From: Dermacentor variabilis
Taxonomy: Eukaryota; Arthropoda; Arachnida; Ixodida; Ixodidae
DNA length: 64,000 nt
Reading direction: 5' to 3'
Assembly: GCF_050947875.1 (NCBI RefSeq)
Contig: NC_134568.1
Span: 196,512,353-196,576,352, forward strand
Shown: one piece after another, positions 42,971 to 55,155 of the stretch
Layout of the letters: every line of letters begins with the position of its first letter
Position numbering within the stretch: the stretch's first letter is position 1
Notes under the pieces: generated by a model
The model's input: only the letters and a program-made list of their open reading frames with translations
Databases searched by the model: none
Told to the model about the DNA's origin: nothing
Translations under genes and position numbers: made by a program

Positions 42971-43660
42971 CTTTCACACGAGAGTGTGCAATCTGCTTTG
43001 AAAATAAGTTTGAGTCAACGCGTGTTTCCAAAGCGGCTCAATTGCTGGTATGACGAGGATAGGCAAGTTCGTGTTGGGAAAATAGCAACGTGAATGTTAT
43101 AGGTTACACCCGCATTGGATGCATCTCCATCTGGATATAGAAGCGCACTTTGATGCCTCATAGCTTGGTGATTTGTTGCAGTTTTTTCAGCGCCCTTCCA
43201 TTGGAAAATCGATTGCGAAGACATCTTTTTTTCCTGCTTATTCGGATTTCCCTAATTTGATTCGGCACGACACCCTCCTAGCAAAGAGATAGTACTTGTC
43301 TGTTCAACAATCGGAGGTTGCTTGAGTATTCCTCGGGCAGGAAGATGATGGCGTGAGGCCAGCGTTCAGACCTTGGCTTCAGAGTTTCCCTGCTAGTTTG
43401 AGTTGACGCATTCGCGCTGACATTCCTCCTTCTAGTCCTTTCTCTGCGGACGGAGATGAAGCTTCACTCGACACGGAATACAGCTCAGTGTCATTGGTGG
43501 GCTGAGCAAGCTTCCTTTCTTCCTCGCGGAGGGTGACCTTGGTGGCTTCTGGCCAGGCGGGCCTCTGGATGCCTCCGCATCCACATCCACAAGACAGGGA
43601 GAAAGGGCGCCAGTAAATTCCGAAGCTTTCGCCAAAAATCAGAAAACACAGACTCATTCT
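42971..43660 (-). pseudogene. I-like LINE: ORF1 remnants
   Basis: Short, Ser/Glu-rich minus-strand pieces such as TELYSVSSEASSPSAEKG and MRQLKLAGKL, and IFQWKGAEKTATNHQ closer to ORF2, sit where ORF1 of this LINE is expected. Assignment rests mainly on position and on resemblance to related tick LINEs. Confidence 0.45.
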
Positions 43661-44485
43661 GGCAAGAAGACATTTCGCCTTCGTCTTAGATATATATATA
43701 TAATATATATATAAATATGCAAATAAATGGAAACGAACAGAAACTATAAGATCACTGGTTCAGATATTTGGGGGGGGGGGTGGCTGCTGTCTGTCTGTCG
43801 CAAGTAGTCTCAAGATGTGTGGCATTGTGGTCGCCAGCTCGTCATGACCCGGGGCTAGTGCTCCGCGAATAATTTCTCCTTACGTAGTGCATTACAGACG
43901 TTTAGCGTTCCATGGAGTATTCGTTCATGTTTCTCAAAACAGAGCGAGGTGTCAGTAACTCTTTCATGGTGTCGAATCTTGCACTTAACCCTTTACTTCA
44001 GCAACACTAGGTAATGGTGGTGTGGTGGTGGAAGGGTGGAGTGATGGAGAGGTGGATGTGTGTTGCAGCTATAGGCAGTTTTATCCTGTTTAGCCTGGTG
44101 ATAAAGGCTGACAATGGCTCCGCCTCAGTGTCCCTTACATTTTTACAGTGGTATGTCACAGCACATTAAACCAGTCTCCTTTAGGAATGCAAGAAGAAGA
44201 CATTTATGCTTCATGCGGGTATATTGAAGATTTGGGTCACTTTCCCCTCTTTTGGCGACGATATGATATTGAAGGCATGCTACATAGAACTACCCCTTTC
44301 GCGAAATGGCCTTAGCCTCTTGGCTCTTACTTTATCTTTCAGAGCGAGGAGCCTGGGTCATTCCTGATTAGAATTGTGTGAGTTCTTGCACAACTACCAC
44401 ACTTCGGTGCATGGGGGTAGTGCCCAACGCGTCATATATGCTAAGTTGTTTTTGTACCTCAGAATTATCGTTTACCAGTGAAAAA
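43661..44485. other. No gene recognised; TA and G-run simple repeats
   Basis: A TA-rich microsatellite lies at 43689-43715 and a G-run at about 43769-43779. A GGTGGTGTGGTGGTGG simple tract lies near 44013-44030. No gene seen. Confidence 0.45.
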
Positions 44486-44488
44486 AAT

Positions 44489-44575
44489 GAGAAAACACCC
44501 GTATACTCAGATTTAGGCGAACGTTAAAGAACCCAAGGTGGTCCAAATTATTCCGGAGTCCCTCACTACGGCAGC
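44489..44575 (+). mobile_element. SINE fragment (3' half), plus strand
   Basis: AAAACACCCGTATACTCAGA, GAACGTTAAAGAACCC, GGTGGTCCAAATTATTCCGG and CCCTCACTACGGC follow the order of the Ruka-like SINE. The tRNA head and the tail are missing; it runs straight into the next LINE. Confidence 0.75.
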
Positions 44576-44599
44576 TGTCGTCATTCCATCAAAAACCAC

Positions 44600-45480
44600 C
44601 ACTAACAAGTTGAAAACACCTCACTTGAAGACGTCGACGGCAGCAGAACTCGCCGCGCTTCGAGTCGCACTACACTTTATTAATGACGAACCAACATACA
44701 AATGCTCGATTTTCTGCGACTCGAAGACGGCACTACAGTGTTTATTGTCAGCGTTACGGCGCAGTCCGCATACACAGTTGGCATTTGAAATCACAGAAGC
44801 CATACACCACCTGACATGAGAATGGACACGCAATAATTTTTGAGTGGCTACCAATTCACTGTGGTATCATCGGTAATGAACGTGCCGATCAAGGTGCTCG
44901 TTCAGCTAATGCAGCAGCCAACCCTCTATCAATCGCGCTGTCTAGGACAGATGCTGCAAGGATACCCCGCCTAATTGCGCGCCAATTCTCTACATCAAAG
45001 TGGAATGAACCACATTTTATGCATGCCCGTCCATACACCCTGGATCCAACCTCAAGTCTTCGACTTCCACCAAGTCTTCCCCGAAGAGACGCGACCCTTT
45101 TGTGTAGGCTATGGTGGGGCGTTGCGTTTACCCATGCCTACGCGTTCCGCGTGGGGATGGCCGACACCGCAGCATGTGGCGAGTGTGGTGACGCGGAAAC
45201 GATTCGTCATGTTCTTTGCCAGTGCGCGCAGTACAGTGTGCAGAAACAATCGCTTTCCGTCGTGCTGAACCAGTTGGACGACCAGCCTCTGCCAGAAGAA
45301 AGAATTCTGAAACATCGGGGCCACTTGACATCGCATCAGAAGGCCGTGCAAGCGCTACTGCGCTTCTTGAGAGCGACCGGCCTGTGTGAACGCCTACGAT
45401 TGGAACCTTTTCTTTTACCAGTTCATTTTATTTTCTTTCGTTTCCACATTTTTTTCTCATCTCGCTCTTTATTGTCTTTA
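44600..45480 (+). pseudogene. LINE 3' end: RNase H and C-terminal Cys/His block
   Basis: The plus strand reads TAAELAALRVALHFI (RNase H Glu motif), CSIFCDSKTALQCLLSAL (Asp motif), then after a TGA and frameshift near 44817, EWLPIHCGIIGNERADQGA (terminal His motif), SRTDAARIPRLIARQF, LLCRLWWGVAFTHAYAFRVG, the Cys/His block CGECGDAETIRHVLCQCAQY and DQPLPEERILKHRGH ... LLRFLRATGLCERL. The 5' part of ORF2 is missing, so this is a truncated copy of an RNase H-bearing LINE related to that at 38341-43660. A single break makes it fairly young. Confidence 0.85.
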
Positions 45481-45544
45481 CAACTCCTATATCCCCTACC
45501 CTAGCGCAGGGTAGCGAACCGGAAACTTCCTTGTTTTTCCTATC

Positions 45545-45600
45545 TTTTTTTTTCTCTCTCTCTATCGGGCACGTAAAACCTCATAATTTAAATTTAAGAA
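45545..45600 (+). repeat. SINE/LINE tail fragment with CT microsatellite
   Basis: CTCTCTCTCTATCGGGCACG followed by TAAAACCTCATAATTTAAATT matches the SINE 3' tail. Only the tail is present. Confidence 0.6.
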
Positions 45601-46865
45601 TGAGAAACTTAACACATAGTCTATAGTAGCGTATTTTATACGCTGGAGCGAGGGAACAGCTGTGTATAGTTCAGCAAACGAATTAGATTAATTAAATACT
45701 ATACTAATCGGGTTATACCTCAATTAACATTCTATTCTCTTTTTGCACAAATGTACTCGTGCATGGCTAGAAATAAAGGTCAACAAGTTTTTCTAATTTT
45801 CCTTCTCGTGGAAGTGTCTGACCATTACAGGCTTCAAATCGTAAGGCAGTATTTTCGCCTGAAACGCCTTTCATTTCGGTCAATAGAGAGCCGCTTTTGT
45901 AAAACCGCATGGAACGAAAACATGTGTCATTAGGCTCGCTAATATATTTGCAACCGTAACACCCACGCGCCTCACTTTGGTATCGTTGTGTAGAGGAAAG
46001 AAGCCAACATTCGATCAAGATGGCACCGTTGTCGCGCCACGCATGACGCAACCGGAGCCAAATTTAGCCTCACGCGTGCAGATTACAGAGGCGTAGCTCG
46101 GCAGTACGCTTGTCGATCTGAGTGGGTGTGGTCACGTTTGAGAGAGCTCACTTTGCCATAGCAGGCATAATCGATGGAATTTAAACCGGTGCTCATCAGG
46201 AGTCATAAGGGTTACAAGTGTGCAATTCGTTACAGAAATTTGACGGTTTCTTGGCCATGGAACCCCTACATTCGACAAGTATAGGGCCCATAAACGGGGC
46301 TAAGAGACTCTGGCAGCAAGAAAGAGGAATGCCAATCCTCGCCAACCCTCTTTGGTCACGGCGGAACATGTCCGTCTCCATAGGGAGCGTAAGCGCCGAA
46401 GATTGAGGCAAGCGCAGGATCCCCAACCATCTACGAGCGCGGCGGGCAGTCTCTGGCGTCTCGGAAGCCACTAGTTGGGTGTTCTACACAGCCCACCCCC
46501 ATCGCCACCGCCTCAGTGTAATCGGAGTGAGCGCGCAAAACAAACGGGCCCAGTATGAATAGGGAGAGAGTATGATTGAAAAATTAGACCGTAAGACCGC
46601 TACTAGATGTAACATAAGCTAAGCATCTAAGATTCATAATGCGTGAATAAATGTAAGTTGTGTGTTTCGTTTCGCCATTTCTGTATCTTAGTGCCCGTAC
46701 GCTTTCAGCAGCACGCACAAGACGTTTAACGAATCCCACTACGGTTGCCTCCCCAATACAGCATATCCGATTTTCTTCTTTTTTTTCTTTTTGTTGACTG
46801 TGTTAAACAGTCATGAGAGACATTACAGGTCGGTATATCCCTGCAACGTCCTGGAAACAAAGCAA
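45601..46865. other. No gene recognised
   Basis: Frames at 45767-46051 and 46196-46471 have no recognisable domain. Nothing else supportable. Confidence 0.4.
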
Positions 46866-46868
46866 CAA

Positions 46869-46998
46869 AGTGACAACCATTCCACTCTGGGAAGATAGCT
46901 TGGCAGCTACAGTCAAAGCTCTCAAACGAAAAGCAAAATGCTTTCGCTGTCATTCCATCTTCCCAGCGTGGAATGGGTGTCATTTTTCGCGTTGCAAG
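46869..46998. repeat. Inverted repeat, probable small foldback element
   Basis: GTGACAACCATTCCACTCTG and the following GGAAGAT (46869-46896) pair with 46966-46996 (ATCTTCCCAGCGTGGAATGG and GTGTCAT) with two mismatches, leaving a ~70-bp loop. The loop contains GCAAAATGCTTTCGCTG. Confidence 0.7.
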
Positions 46999-46999
46999 T

Positions 47000-48813
47000 C
47001 TGGCGTCATTGCTCGTTCGGAGGTGCCCGGGCTCGCGATTGTCGTTTTCGTTCAGCATCGCGGTAACGTTCTTTGTCGGTGGTCGTTTCGCGCCGGCGCC
47101 GTTTACGTTCTAGTTGTTGTTCCCGCCGGCGCTCCTCGTACGCATGTTGTTCATCGGGTGTACGAACTATACGTGTCCACCCCATCGATAACGCACCTGC
47201 GTTTAGCGCCGATGTCTCTCCTGCTTATATACTGCGATAACCTTGACGTCACGCTGTTGTTTACGGCGAGCGTTCTAATCTGTTCCGCATTTTGACACCT
47301 CCGCCGCCGCATTGCACCCGTATGGGTTTGTTAGAAATCGCTAAGTGCGGTTTTGTTGCCGGTCGCCGAAAAAGCTACAGGAGGTTAGTCATATACAGTT
47401 TTCGCTGTAAAATAAGAAAGAAGTTCACGAATTCGCGTGGGTCCGAAACAAGAACCCCGTATCTCTAAAGCCGGTGCATTATACCGCTCTCTTTAACGCG
47501 CTTTACTTAACATATTTAAAGCATTTTCAATAGTGGTCCACTTGACATACCATAAAAGGGATTGCGTAGAAGCTTGGAGCTTGTCCTGCTGGTGTAACAG
47601 GTATAATTTATGATTTCAATGCTTCATTTCGGCCACCGGTGCGCCTAGCAATATTTCTGCAATGCAGCTGCCATAAGATTTCGCTCGGTGGCTTCGATTA
47701 CTTATCATGCGCGAGTATAGCTTCATTCTGTAAAATACTTCCATTTGGGCTTTTGCCACGACATAATCCGGCCTAGCCCACGTAAAGCATGTATACCTAA
47801 CAGGATTATCACTTCCTTGCAGTGACATTCGGAAACATTGCCGTATTTTAATATATAGATAATCTTTTTATCACCGCGTGCACTATGGCCCAGAACAAGT
47901 AAGTACTAGTATCGTAAAAAAAATCATGCTGTAACGTTTGCGGTACGGGGCACCAAACCACAATCCCCTGGCTTAACAGAAATAACTTCTGTATGAAACA
48001 TAAAAAACATATCTTACTGCACTAGAAACAGGATACCTTCATAAACGCTTGAAAACATCGGAACCAACGCCAGCGCTCCCCACACTGCGATATGCCAGGT
48101 ATTTTTTTCTTTGTTTTTTCTAGCTGCACCGAATTTTTAAAAATTGCCTATGGAAGATAGCACAATTCTAATCATTGAGATAAGTTACTCGATGAGTCAG
48201 CCATTAGTTCTTTGCGAAATCAAAATGGTTGTTTGAATAATTAGCATAACTACGTTAATTACTTTTCTAAATAATTATTTTTCGGCACATATTTAAATTT
48301 ATGAATTGTAGCCGGTGAATTTGTAAGGCGCATGCATTTGAAACCAGCTAAAGAAACGCCCTGTATGGGTGGGTGATTCAGCAAATCAACGGCTTCCCAA
48401 TAGAGCTGATCCCGTTTTGTCGTGATTAGATACTGCTATGAGAACTTATCTCGAAAAAAAATTGAAGTACCGGCGCCAATTCTATATAAAATGGAAATTC
48501 ATAGCAAGGGGGAATCATTTCTGCAGGGGGAGCCAACATGTTGTGTAGCTCGTCTTTCCGGGCGCATTCCACAACCGCATGCATTTGCGGAGGGTGGGAG
48601 TTGCGTTATGGGTTTACTCTCCGAATTCGTGATATCTTTAACAGGTCCCACTCAATATATATCACGTGGAAATATGAAATCCCTTTCGTGGTGGAAATTA
48701 AGCCTTGAATGTACCCAAAGACCAACTAAGCAAGCAACACCTCCTCTTCGTCTTCGATATCGCAAAGGAAGAAACGCGCAGTATATAACTTTACTGCGCT
48801 CTACAAAATGTTT
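47000..48813. other. No gene recognised; part is dispersed repeat
   Basis: CpG-rich DNA to about 47300 includes a TGACGTCA at about 47252. Around 48115-48370 the sequence (AGCTGCACCGAATTTTTAAA ... GATAGCACAATTCTAATC ... ATGAATTGTAGCCGGTGAAT) is one I recognise as a dispersed tick repeat of unknown type. The frame 48422-48817 has no recognisable domain. Confidence 0.4.
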
Positions 48814-48817
48814 TTAA

Positions 48818-49536
48818 CAGGAAGCTTTAGCTCGAGCCCAACTCCAACGCGGCCTATTCAAATACATGTAAAACGCAAAAACGTTTTTCTGAGATAACCC
48901 CTGGACCGATATTAATGAAGTTTGTTGCATATGAGAGAGAAAGTTAAATTCTAGTGACTGTTGGAAGCATAATTTGGATTTAGGGCCTGAATTTTGTTAA
49001 AAAGATTTTAAAGTATTCGACCATTTGAAAAAAAATAGAAGCACGAAGTTTACAAATTAATAACTCTCCATCAAAAAACAGATGTCGCGATTCCGTAAAC
49101 GGCATCCATTCGATCATTCAAAGCGGACATATTCGATATCTCATTTTACATTTTACGTGAATTTGTTACGTTGGTTACAAGGGTTCTGCAAAAGTTGTAT
49201 TTCTATATTACTAAATTTTTTATATTCATGTCTAACACATCAATTTTGTCCGATTTAGATGTACTATTAGATGCAATTCATAGAATTGTATTATCCATTT
49301 TTGTTGAGTTCCAGAGTAAACATGATACTTTCGTTTTTTGAAAATTTTCGAATTTTGCCAATATTTAGTAAAACATTGACGACCTAACTCAAATATTCGA
49401 AACCAACAGTGACTATATTTTCAGTTTTTCTTTTAAATGCAACAAACCTCGTCAAATTTGGTGCCGTGGTTGCCGAGAAAAACGAATTCTCCTTTTACTT
49501 GTATTTAGATAGGAACACTCGAGCTAAAGCTTCCTC
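48818..49536. mobile_element. 719-bp MITE with TTAA target duplications and long inverted ends
   Basis: TTAA flanks both ends (48814-48817 and 49537-49540). The inverted ends read CAGGAAGCTTTAGCTCGAG on the left and GAGGAAGCTTTAGCTCGAG on the right after reverse complementing, and similarity continues in patches for about 150 bp (for example GTTTGTTGCAT in both). I recognise it as a very common tick repeat. No coding capacity. Confidence 0.88.
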
Positions 49537-49540
49537 TTAA

Positions 49541-50672
49541 CGGGTCACAGCAAAGGTAGCATACAAATGTAAAATTTCTTCTTTATTTATTTACATATCT
49601 TAAATGCACACAAGGCCAGATTAAGCAATAAACAGAGCCTCTCGTAGTCTCGTCTCGTGCAGCCATCCCTGGCACAAGATCGCGTGACTCCCAGATGAGC
49701 GATGGACACTAAACCTGAAATTGGATCATTCTCAAACACTCTCCCTGTATTTTAAATCATTTTATACGTGAAATTTTCCTTCCTTTGTAAACCGTAAGTT
49801 GTCATCACAAATATCAGCCTCTGTACAATTAGACTGTTTTAATACTATTTGTGCAATTTCGACTCTTTTGCTTAATTGCTCAGCTCACCTCTTCCATAAT
49901 GACCAACCTCTAACTACAGGCTACATCGTCAATTCCCCGTACAGTGTCAATCACACAGACTCGGCGGTCTCGATTTAATGACTTCCTGCAATCTACCCAT
50001 TCATATGACCTATATCATCCCCAGTCATATAACCTCGGCGACTGTCCTGTGTGCATTCTTTCTGTGTGATGCCCTCAAAACGCGCCGTTATAACCATGTT
50101 CCATATTACCTAAAGAATGTTTATCCAAACAATAGTCAGTATTGTTGTTCGCTTCTCGCTTCACTTTAGTTGAATTCCAACCAAAAAAAAAAGAAAAAGA
50201 GAGAAAATGACACGCTGTTATTTTGTACCACCTTATTGCATTGCCCGAAAAGAAAGGTGCGTTGTAATTTTACTTTCCTAGTTGGCAATATGGCTTTAAC
50301 AGTTCAGTAACAGCCCCCTCTCTGGATCCGCCTGGACCTTAAACCATGCTGCAAAATACATCGCCGTTCCAGCTAACAGTTTCCCAAAGGCGTGCGTCAA
50401 ACTGTCCAGGATGTTCTTAACTGTTACGCCAGTGCATTGTTTAGCAGATTTTGTATGTGCATATATAGAAAATGACGCTAGCTTTAGGATTCCTATTAAG
50501 CAGACAGGACTTAACTAGTGCTCGGCTTCAACTTCTTAATTAGAAGATGTACTCACACCTTAATAATTGAACAAATAATTAGTGAGTCTTTTTAATTAGC
50601 CACCTGGACATTGTGCATTGTCGCGCCCCTTGCAGGTCCGAGCTTGCGCCATGTGCTACGGAAGTTGTGAAG
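49541..50672. other. No gene recognised
   Basis: AT-rich, with a short frame at 49978-50169 of no recognisable identity. Confidence 0.4.
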
Positions 50673-50673
50673 T

Positions 50674-50675
50674 CG

Positions 50676-50722
<47 letters not shown>
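50674..50722. repeat. (GTT)n microsatellite
   Basis: About 16 uninterrupted GTT triplets. Confidence 0.97.
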
Positions 50723-51285
50723 CGAACTGAAACAAGCGCGGTATACTGGGTGCTCGGGAAAATGTGCTCAAAATGCAACAATCTAGGGGAAAATAGGGTC
50801 GCAGCTTGGTAACGCTGTGGCTTGATAAAATGGGCGAGGTCGTGGCTTGGTAAGGTCCCTCGGTTCATGCTCGCCCGACGGAGAGACGTAAGCAGTGACG
50901 TCACCCACGAGCCTCTGCTGTTGAAGTGATAGTTGGGCTGCTCGGCATCTCAATTTCAGTTTTCTGAGTGAAATTGACTAGAATTTATTGCACTGCATGC
51001 GGTATCAGCTTTTTAGGTGTCCGGAACCGGTTGGGAACTCCGAGAATGACGATCGTCAAGACTTGCATTAAGATCAGTTATCTGACAATTTATGTTAAAA
51101 ACATTATTTGCCTAATTTTCATAATTACACGTCTAAATGCAACGTCGAACGATTTTTATATGTACGCTTCTGTAATAAGTGCAATGCCGCGGAAATCGCT
51201 TTCTTTATTCGATCTTACCTATGTTTAAAGAATTTCGAACTAATCTTCAAAAACAATTTGTATTTGTAGTACAAGGGACTCTGGT

Positions 51286-51512
51286 GCCGCCGTGGTGGCG
51301 TATTGGCTATGGTGTTAGCCCGAGGTCGCAGGATGAAGTCCTGGCCGCGGCGGCCGCATTTCGATGGGGACGAAATACACAAACAACCGTGCCCCGTGCA
51401 TTGGGGGCAATATAAAGATCCCCAAGGGGTCAGAATTATTCCGCAGTCCCCCACTACATCGTGTCTCATCATCTGATTGTGGTTTTTGCACGTAAAACCC
51501 CAGAATTTATTT
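51286..51512 (+). mobile_element. Full-length tRNA-derived SINE with target duplication
   Basis: Starts GCCGCCGTGGTGGCGTATTG (A-box region), B-box-like GGTCGCAGGATGAAGTCC, then GCGGCCGCATTTCGATGGG, AAGATCCCCAAGGGGTCAG, CCCCCACTACATCG and the tail GCACGTAAAACCCCAGAATT. A 13-bp direct repeat with two mismatches flanks it: AAGGGACTCTGGT (51273-51285) and AAGGGTCTCCGGT (51513-51525). The preceding 50723-51272 has no gene but a TGACGTCA at about 50895. Confidence 0.9.
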
Positions 51513-51525
51513 AAGGGTCTCCGGT

Positions 51526-52189
51526 AATAACCTACTATCATGTTAGCGGGAATGTGGAGGTTTTCAGTGTTTTACTCACGGTGAACCCTAGCTAATCTCC
51601 TCTCGTCAGTACTTGCCATTTCTGTTGGCCGACAACAAAACAATGAAAAGATCGTTATATTTCAGCACAACCACACAGTTTTGATAAATGTGGCCATGGT
51701 TCACGATTGCTGGATGCAAAGATGGCCGTCTACTCATGAAATGCCAGGAAGGACGGCAGACGAGACTTTTTTGACGTTCCTAACTGGCAAAGCTAACAAC
51801 ATCTTTAAAAAGTTCAGTGAGAGTTAATCTGCAGGCGTCGGAATGCAAACAATATGTTCTCGGCCCAACTATCCACTTACAGTGACAGTCAAAGATAAAG
51901 AAGTTAGTCTAATTGTACAACACTTCTTGCATTCGTAGGAGCACCAAATGCTACAAAATGAACACCTTTTGGCGATGTTATAGTCAGTGTTGAACTTCTC
52001 AATGCGCACAGCGCGATTGGTCTTCGTTCCTGACTCCTTCGGCGGCACAAAATCCAGACCCCCTGTGGTCAGTTTTTAAAGAACGCGTTTTGGAGTAATT
52101 AGACAGATTATTTGAACCGTGTTAAAGATATGCACCGCTTTCTTAACCAAAACTCAAAGAAAGGGTGTTATTGCCTATAGTTGTTCCAA
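51526..52189. other. No gene recognised
   Basis: Nothing supportable. Confidence 0.4.
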
Positions 52190-53075
52190 TCTATTTCAAT
52201 TTTATTTATGCCATTAGCACTCCGTGATTGGTCAAATGTTTTCACTTCGTCTGTATCACGAGATGTTACAAAAAGTGCGAAAGCTCCCCATTTGATGGGA
52301 CGTGGCATACTGATTATGCATAGTTAGGCAGAACAACAGAAAAAAAAGTTATTTGCGATTCTACGCCGTTTTCGCCGTTAGCCCTCCACTAATGGTCAAA
52401 ATTTTTCTGGCTGCGCCCACTTCGTTTGTGTCACGAGACGACACAAAACCTCGAAAACTCACCACGTCCAAGTGGCATATACGCACTAAAGATGCATTAA
52501 TATGCCAAACAAGGGTGGTGCGGAGGAAGGCCTGAGATTGGCAAAGTTCGAGATCTCCGTGAGCTCTGGCGACGCCTTCTATAGAATGGTATTAAGAGAT
52601 AAAATTCAACGCTCGGCATGCATCCAGATTCATTGACTTATCTAAGGCGCTATACCGTAAGCTATTGCAACCTTTTCTATTACAATTCTGCGATTAGCCC
52701 CTCATTATTGGTCAAAAATTTTTCGGGCCACGCCCACTTCGCCTGGCTCTCACGTGACGTCAAGAAAACTGCGAAAACGCCCCATCTGAAATCATGTACG
52801 AACACTGATTATGCGTGATTAGACAGAACGAAAGAAAAATAATTATTCTCATTCAACGTCTTTTTCGCCGTAATACTCCGCCATTGGTCAAACATTTTCG
52901 GGCTGCGCCCATTTCACCTGTCTGTCACGCGACGTCACAAAGCAGCTAAAACTCATAACGTCAATGTGACGTATACGCGTAAAACATGTATTAATATGCC
53001 GAACAAAACTGAATTTTTTTCTAAATAGCCATAGGCTGTCCCGTTCCGAAAGGAATAGAAGATGGCTGCCCACCG
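52190..53075. repeat. Dimeric CCAAT/CRE tandem repeat (X-Y duplicated)
   Basis: Four diverged monomers begin with TGGTCAAA at about 52229, 52394, 52711 and 52886. Each carries an inverted CCAAT (ATTGG or a variant), mostly a GC-box-like GCGCCCAC, and a CRE-like TCACGTGACGTCA variant. Monomers 1 and 3 share TGATTATGC...AGACAGAAC, and monomers 2 and 4 share ATTAATATGCC.AACAA, so the array is an X-Y dimer present twice about 485 bp apart. About 150 unrelated bases are inserted after monomer 2. The stretch after it (to 53220) contains AGAAGATGGCTGCCCACCG and TTTATATGCG, which I recognise as part of the same common tick repeat. Confidence 0.7.
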
Positions 53076-53220
53076 ATTGCTTTGGCTTTTAGCTACTGGG
53101 AGTGGCCGCGGAGCATAGATTTATATGCGTATAATAAACATTTTTCCACGGCACTATAACGTTATCCAGCCATTTCTGCACGTATTCGACATCGCTCTGC
53201 CAACTACTATTCTTTGCTGA

Positions 53221-53480
53221 GGATCCGTTTTGGCGGCATTTTTGACGTTCCGTTGCACACCGCCGCGATTTTCAACACCAGCAGCGAGCTCACGGCCCAA
53301 AGGGCCCTAGTGCAGCACGCGAGCGATGCAGCACGACTCAGTGGAGCCTTGGAATAGGGGCCCACCCTTGCTGAAGAGAAGTTCAAGTCGCCAGCGCCAA
53401 GAAGATGAAGACGACGGAGACCTCGTAACCGCGAAACTCTAAAACGACTCAATAAAAGTTTTCACTCACTCACTCACTCA
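53221..53480 (+). mobile_element. LINE 3' end with (CACT)n tail
   Basis: The plus strand ends a coding region with SSELTAQRALVQHASDAARL and SGALE, then a stop at about 53353, a short 3' UTR, AATAAAAGTTTT and CACTCACTCACTCAAC. The C-terminal peptide is typical of a tick LINE ORF2. Only this tip is present. Confidence 0.7.
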
Positions 53481-54225
53481 ACCCCCGCAAGCTAAGTAAG
53501 GGGAAGCGGATCAATCACAGACGCCGGTACCAGCCTCTTCAGCCGGTTATCTGCTTTCACTGTTCTGGCTCGGCCCCATCGTACATCTCTCCACTTGAGC
53601 GTCCTCCTCGCCTATTGTCAGCCGATTCGTTTAGGAAGTCTGCTCAATGTAAGCAATGCTGTTCGCTTTAAAAGTAAAAAGGTGACCTCCTATAAACGAG
53701 GAGCGCGTTTCATTGGGCTTTTCAAGCAACCGTTACCGCCCGATGTTTGCGTGGGCGGTTACGTAAATTTGACGTCAGGAGTTCGGAATAAAAACAGATT
53801 GGAATAGTTTTACGTTATAGGGCCCCTAGATTCCTTCTTGAGTTATCATCACTTACGCGTTACTTCAAATCGTCATCGCCTGCTTTCATTTGTTTATCGT
53901 TCCATGCTGTGCGTTACCTGCGCAATTTGTTTTTTAACATATTGGAAAAAAAGGGAAGTCTCAGCATGAGAATGCCCCTCGTCTGCACTGTTCGAATTCA
54001 ATGGTGGACAGACAGATAATGCCCGACAGAGGAGACACGCCTATAACAGACAGGCGTACCAAATGGCTTGCGCCAAGTATGTAGTACACAGATAGCGGGG
54101 AAGTCACAGTATTGCGATATTGAATTAATAACAATAAGCGGTGCGGGCACGTAACATTTCCCAGCCTCCTGTGTATTAAACGAGGAAGCATTGTTATTAC
54201 GATCGGCCTGCGGGGGATGGCGATC
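53481..54225. other. No gene recognised
   Basis: The frame 53595-53807 has no recognisable domain. Nothing else supportable. Confidence 0.4.
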
Positions 54226-54469
54226 TTAGGAGAAGCACCCTCCGAACCCTTCCAAGCCCGCTGCGACGACTCGCTTTGTAAAGACAACAATGCGCCGCCT
54301 CAACAGCCCAACGGGGCCAGCATGTCTAGCCCTGTTCGGCGGGCCGAGTATTGTTAGTTGATTCGCTGTCGCCTTCACTGTTTGCTTGGAGCAAGAGAAC
54401 TCCTGGAAAAGGATGTTATGCGGTGCTTTCTCATGGGCCCCAGAAGTCGTCACAGTCAATGGACAGACG

Positions 54470-55155
54470 CGGCGGCTACTGACTGCGGGGTCAGCTCTGG
54501 GATCAAGCGCCTGCTATCACGTTCTCTCCGTTCCTGGGAACGTTGCTTAAGACTTCTTCCTTGATCTGTAATAGTACGTGTTGGGTCGACAGCTTCGCCC
54601 TGAATCCTAACGTACTGTGGGGGTATAATTCGTGAACCTCTATGTATTGTTGTAGCCTTCTCGCGACCACTCTTTCGTACAACTTGCCAAGGCATGATGA
54701 GAGGGAGATGGGTCTTAGGTTTTCGATTTGTAGCTTTTTGCCCGGTTTTGGTATCATAACTACCTCTGCATGTTTCCAATCCTCGGGGACGGTCTCCGCT
54801 GCCCAGTGCTTATTGAGGAAGTCGGTTAGTTCTGCGACTAGGTCGTCACTGAGATTGCGGATGAGTGCGTTGTTTATTTTGTCCGCACCCGCTGTCGTGT
54901 TTCTAGTTGTGCTTCTGATTGCTGCATAGGCCTCTTCATGAGTGATGGGTCTGTCTAAGCTTGGATTTTCTTTTCCCCGGTAATCCCCTGTATACGCCGC
55001 CGGGTTCGTGTCCCCGAAGCATTTGACACGCACTTTGTACAAGAGTTCCTCGTCGGTTCCCTCGAATTGGTGGATTAGCCGGTATATTGCTTTGTTATTC
55101 TTTGCCTTGGTTTTAGTCGGATCGATAAGCGCTCTCAGGATTTACGATGGAAGTT
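54470..55155 (-). pseudogene. LINE reverse transcriptase N-terminal fragment, minus strand
   Basis: From about 55155 the minus strand reads DPTKTKAKNNKAIYRLIHQF, then the open frame 55042-54503 with AYAAIRSTTRNTTAGADKI, VPEDWKHAEVVMIPKPGKKL, NLRPISLSSCLGKLYERVV and STLGFRAKLSTQHVLLQIKE, the first conserved RT blocks. Catalytic FADD is absent because homology ends near 54470. Both ends are truncated. The clade differs from the CR1/L2-like elements and is nearer the RNase H-bearing group. The minus frame 54459-54226 downstream is unassigned. Confidence 0.82.
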
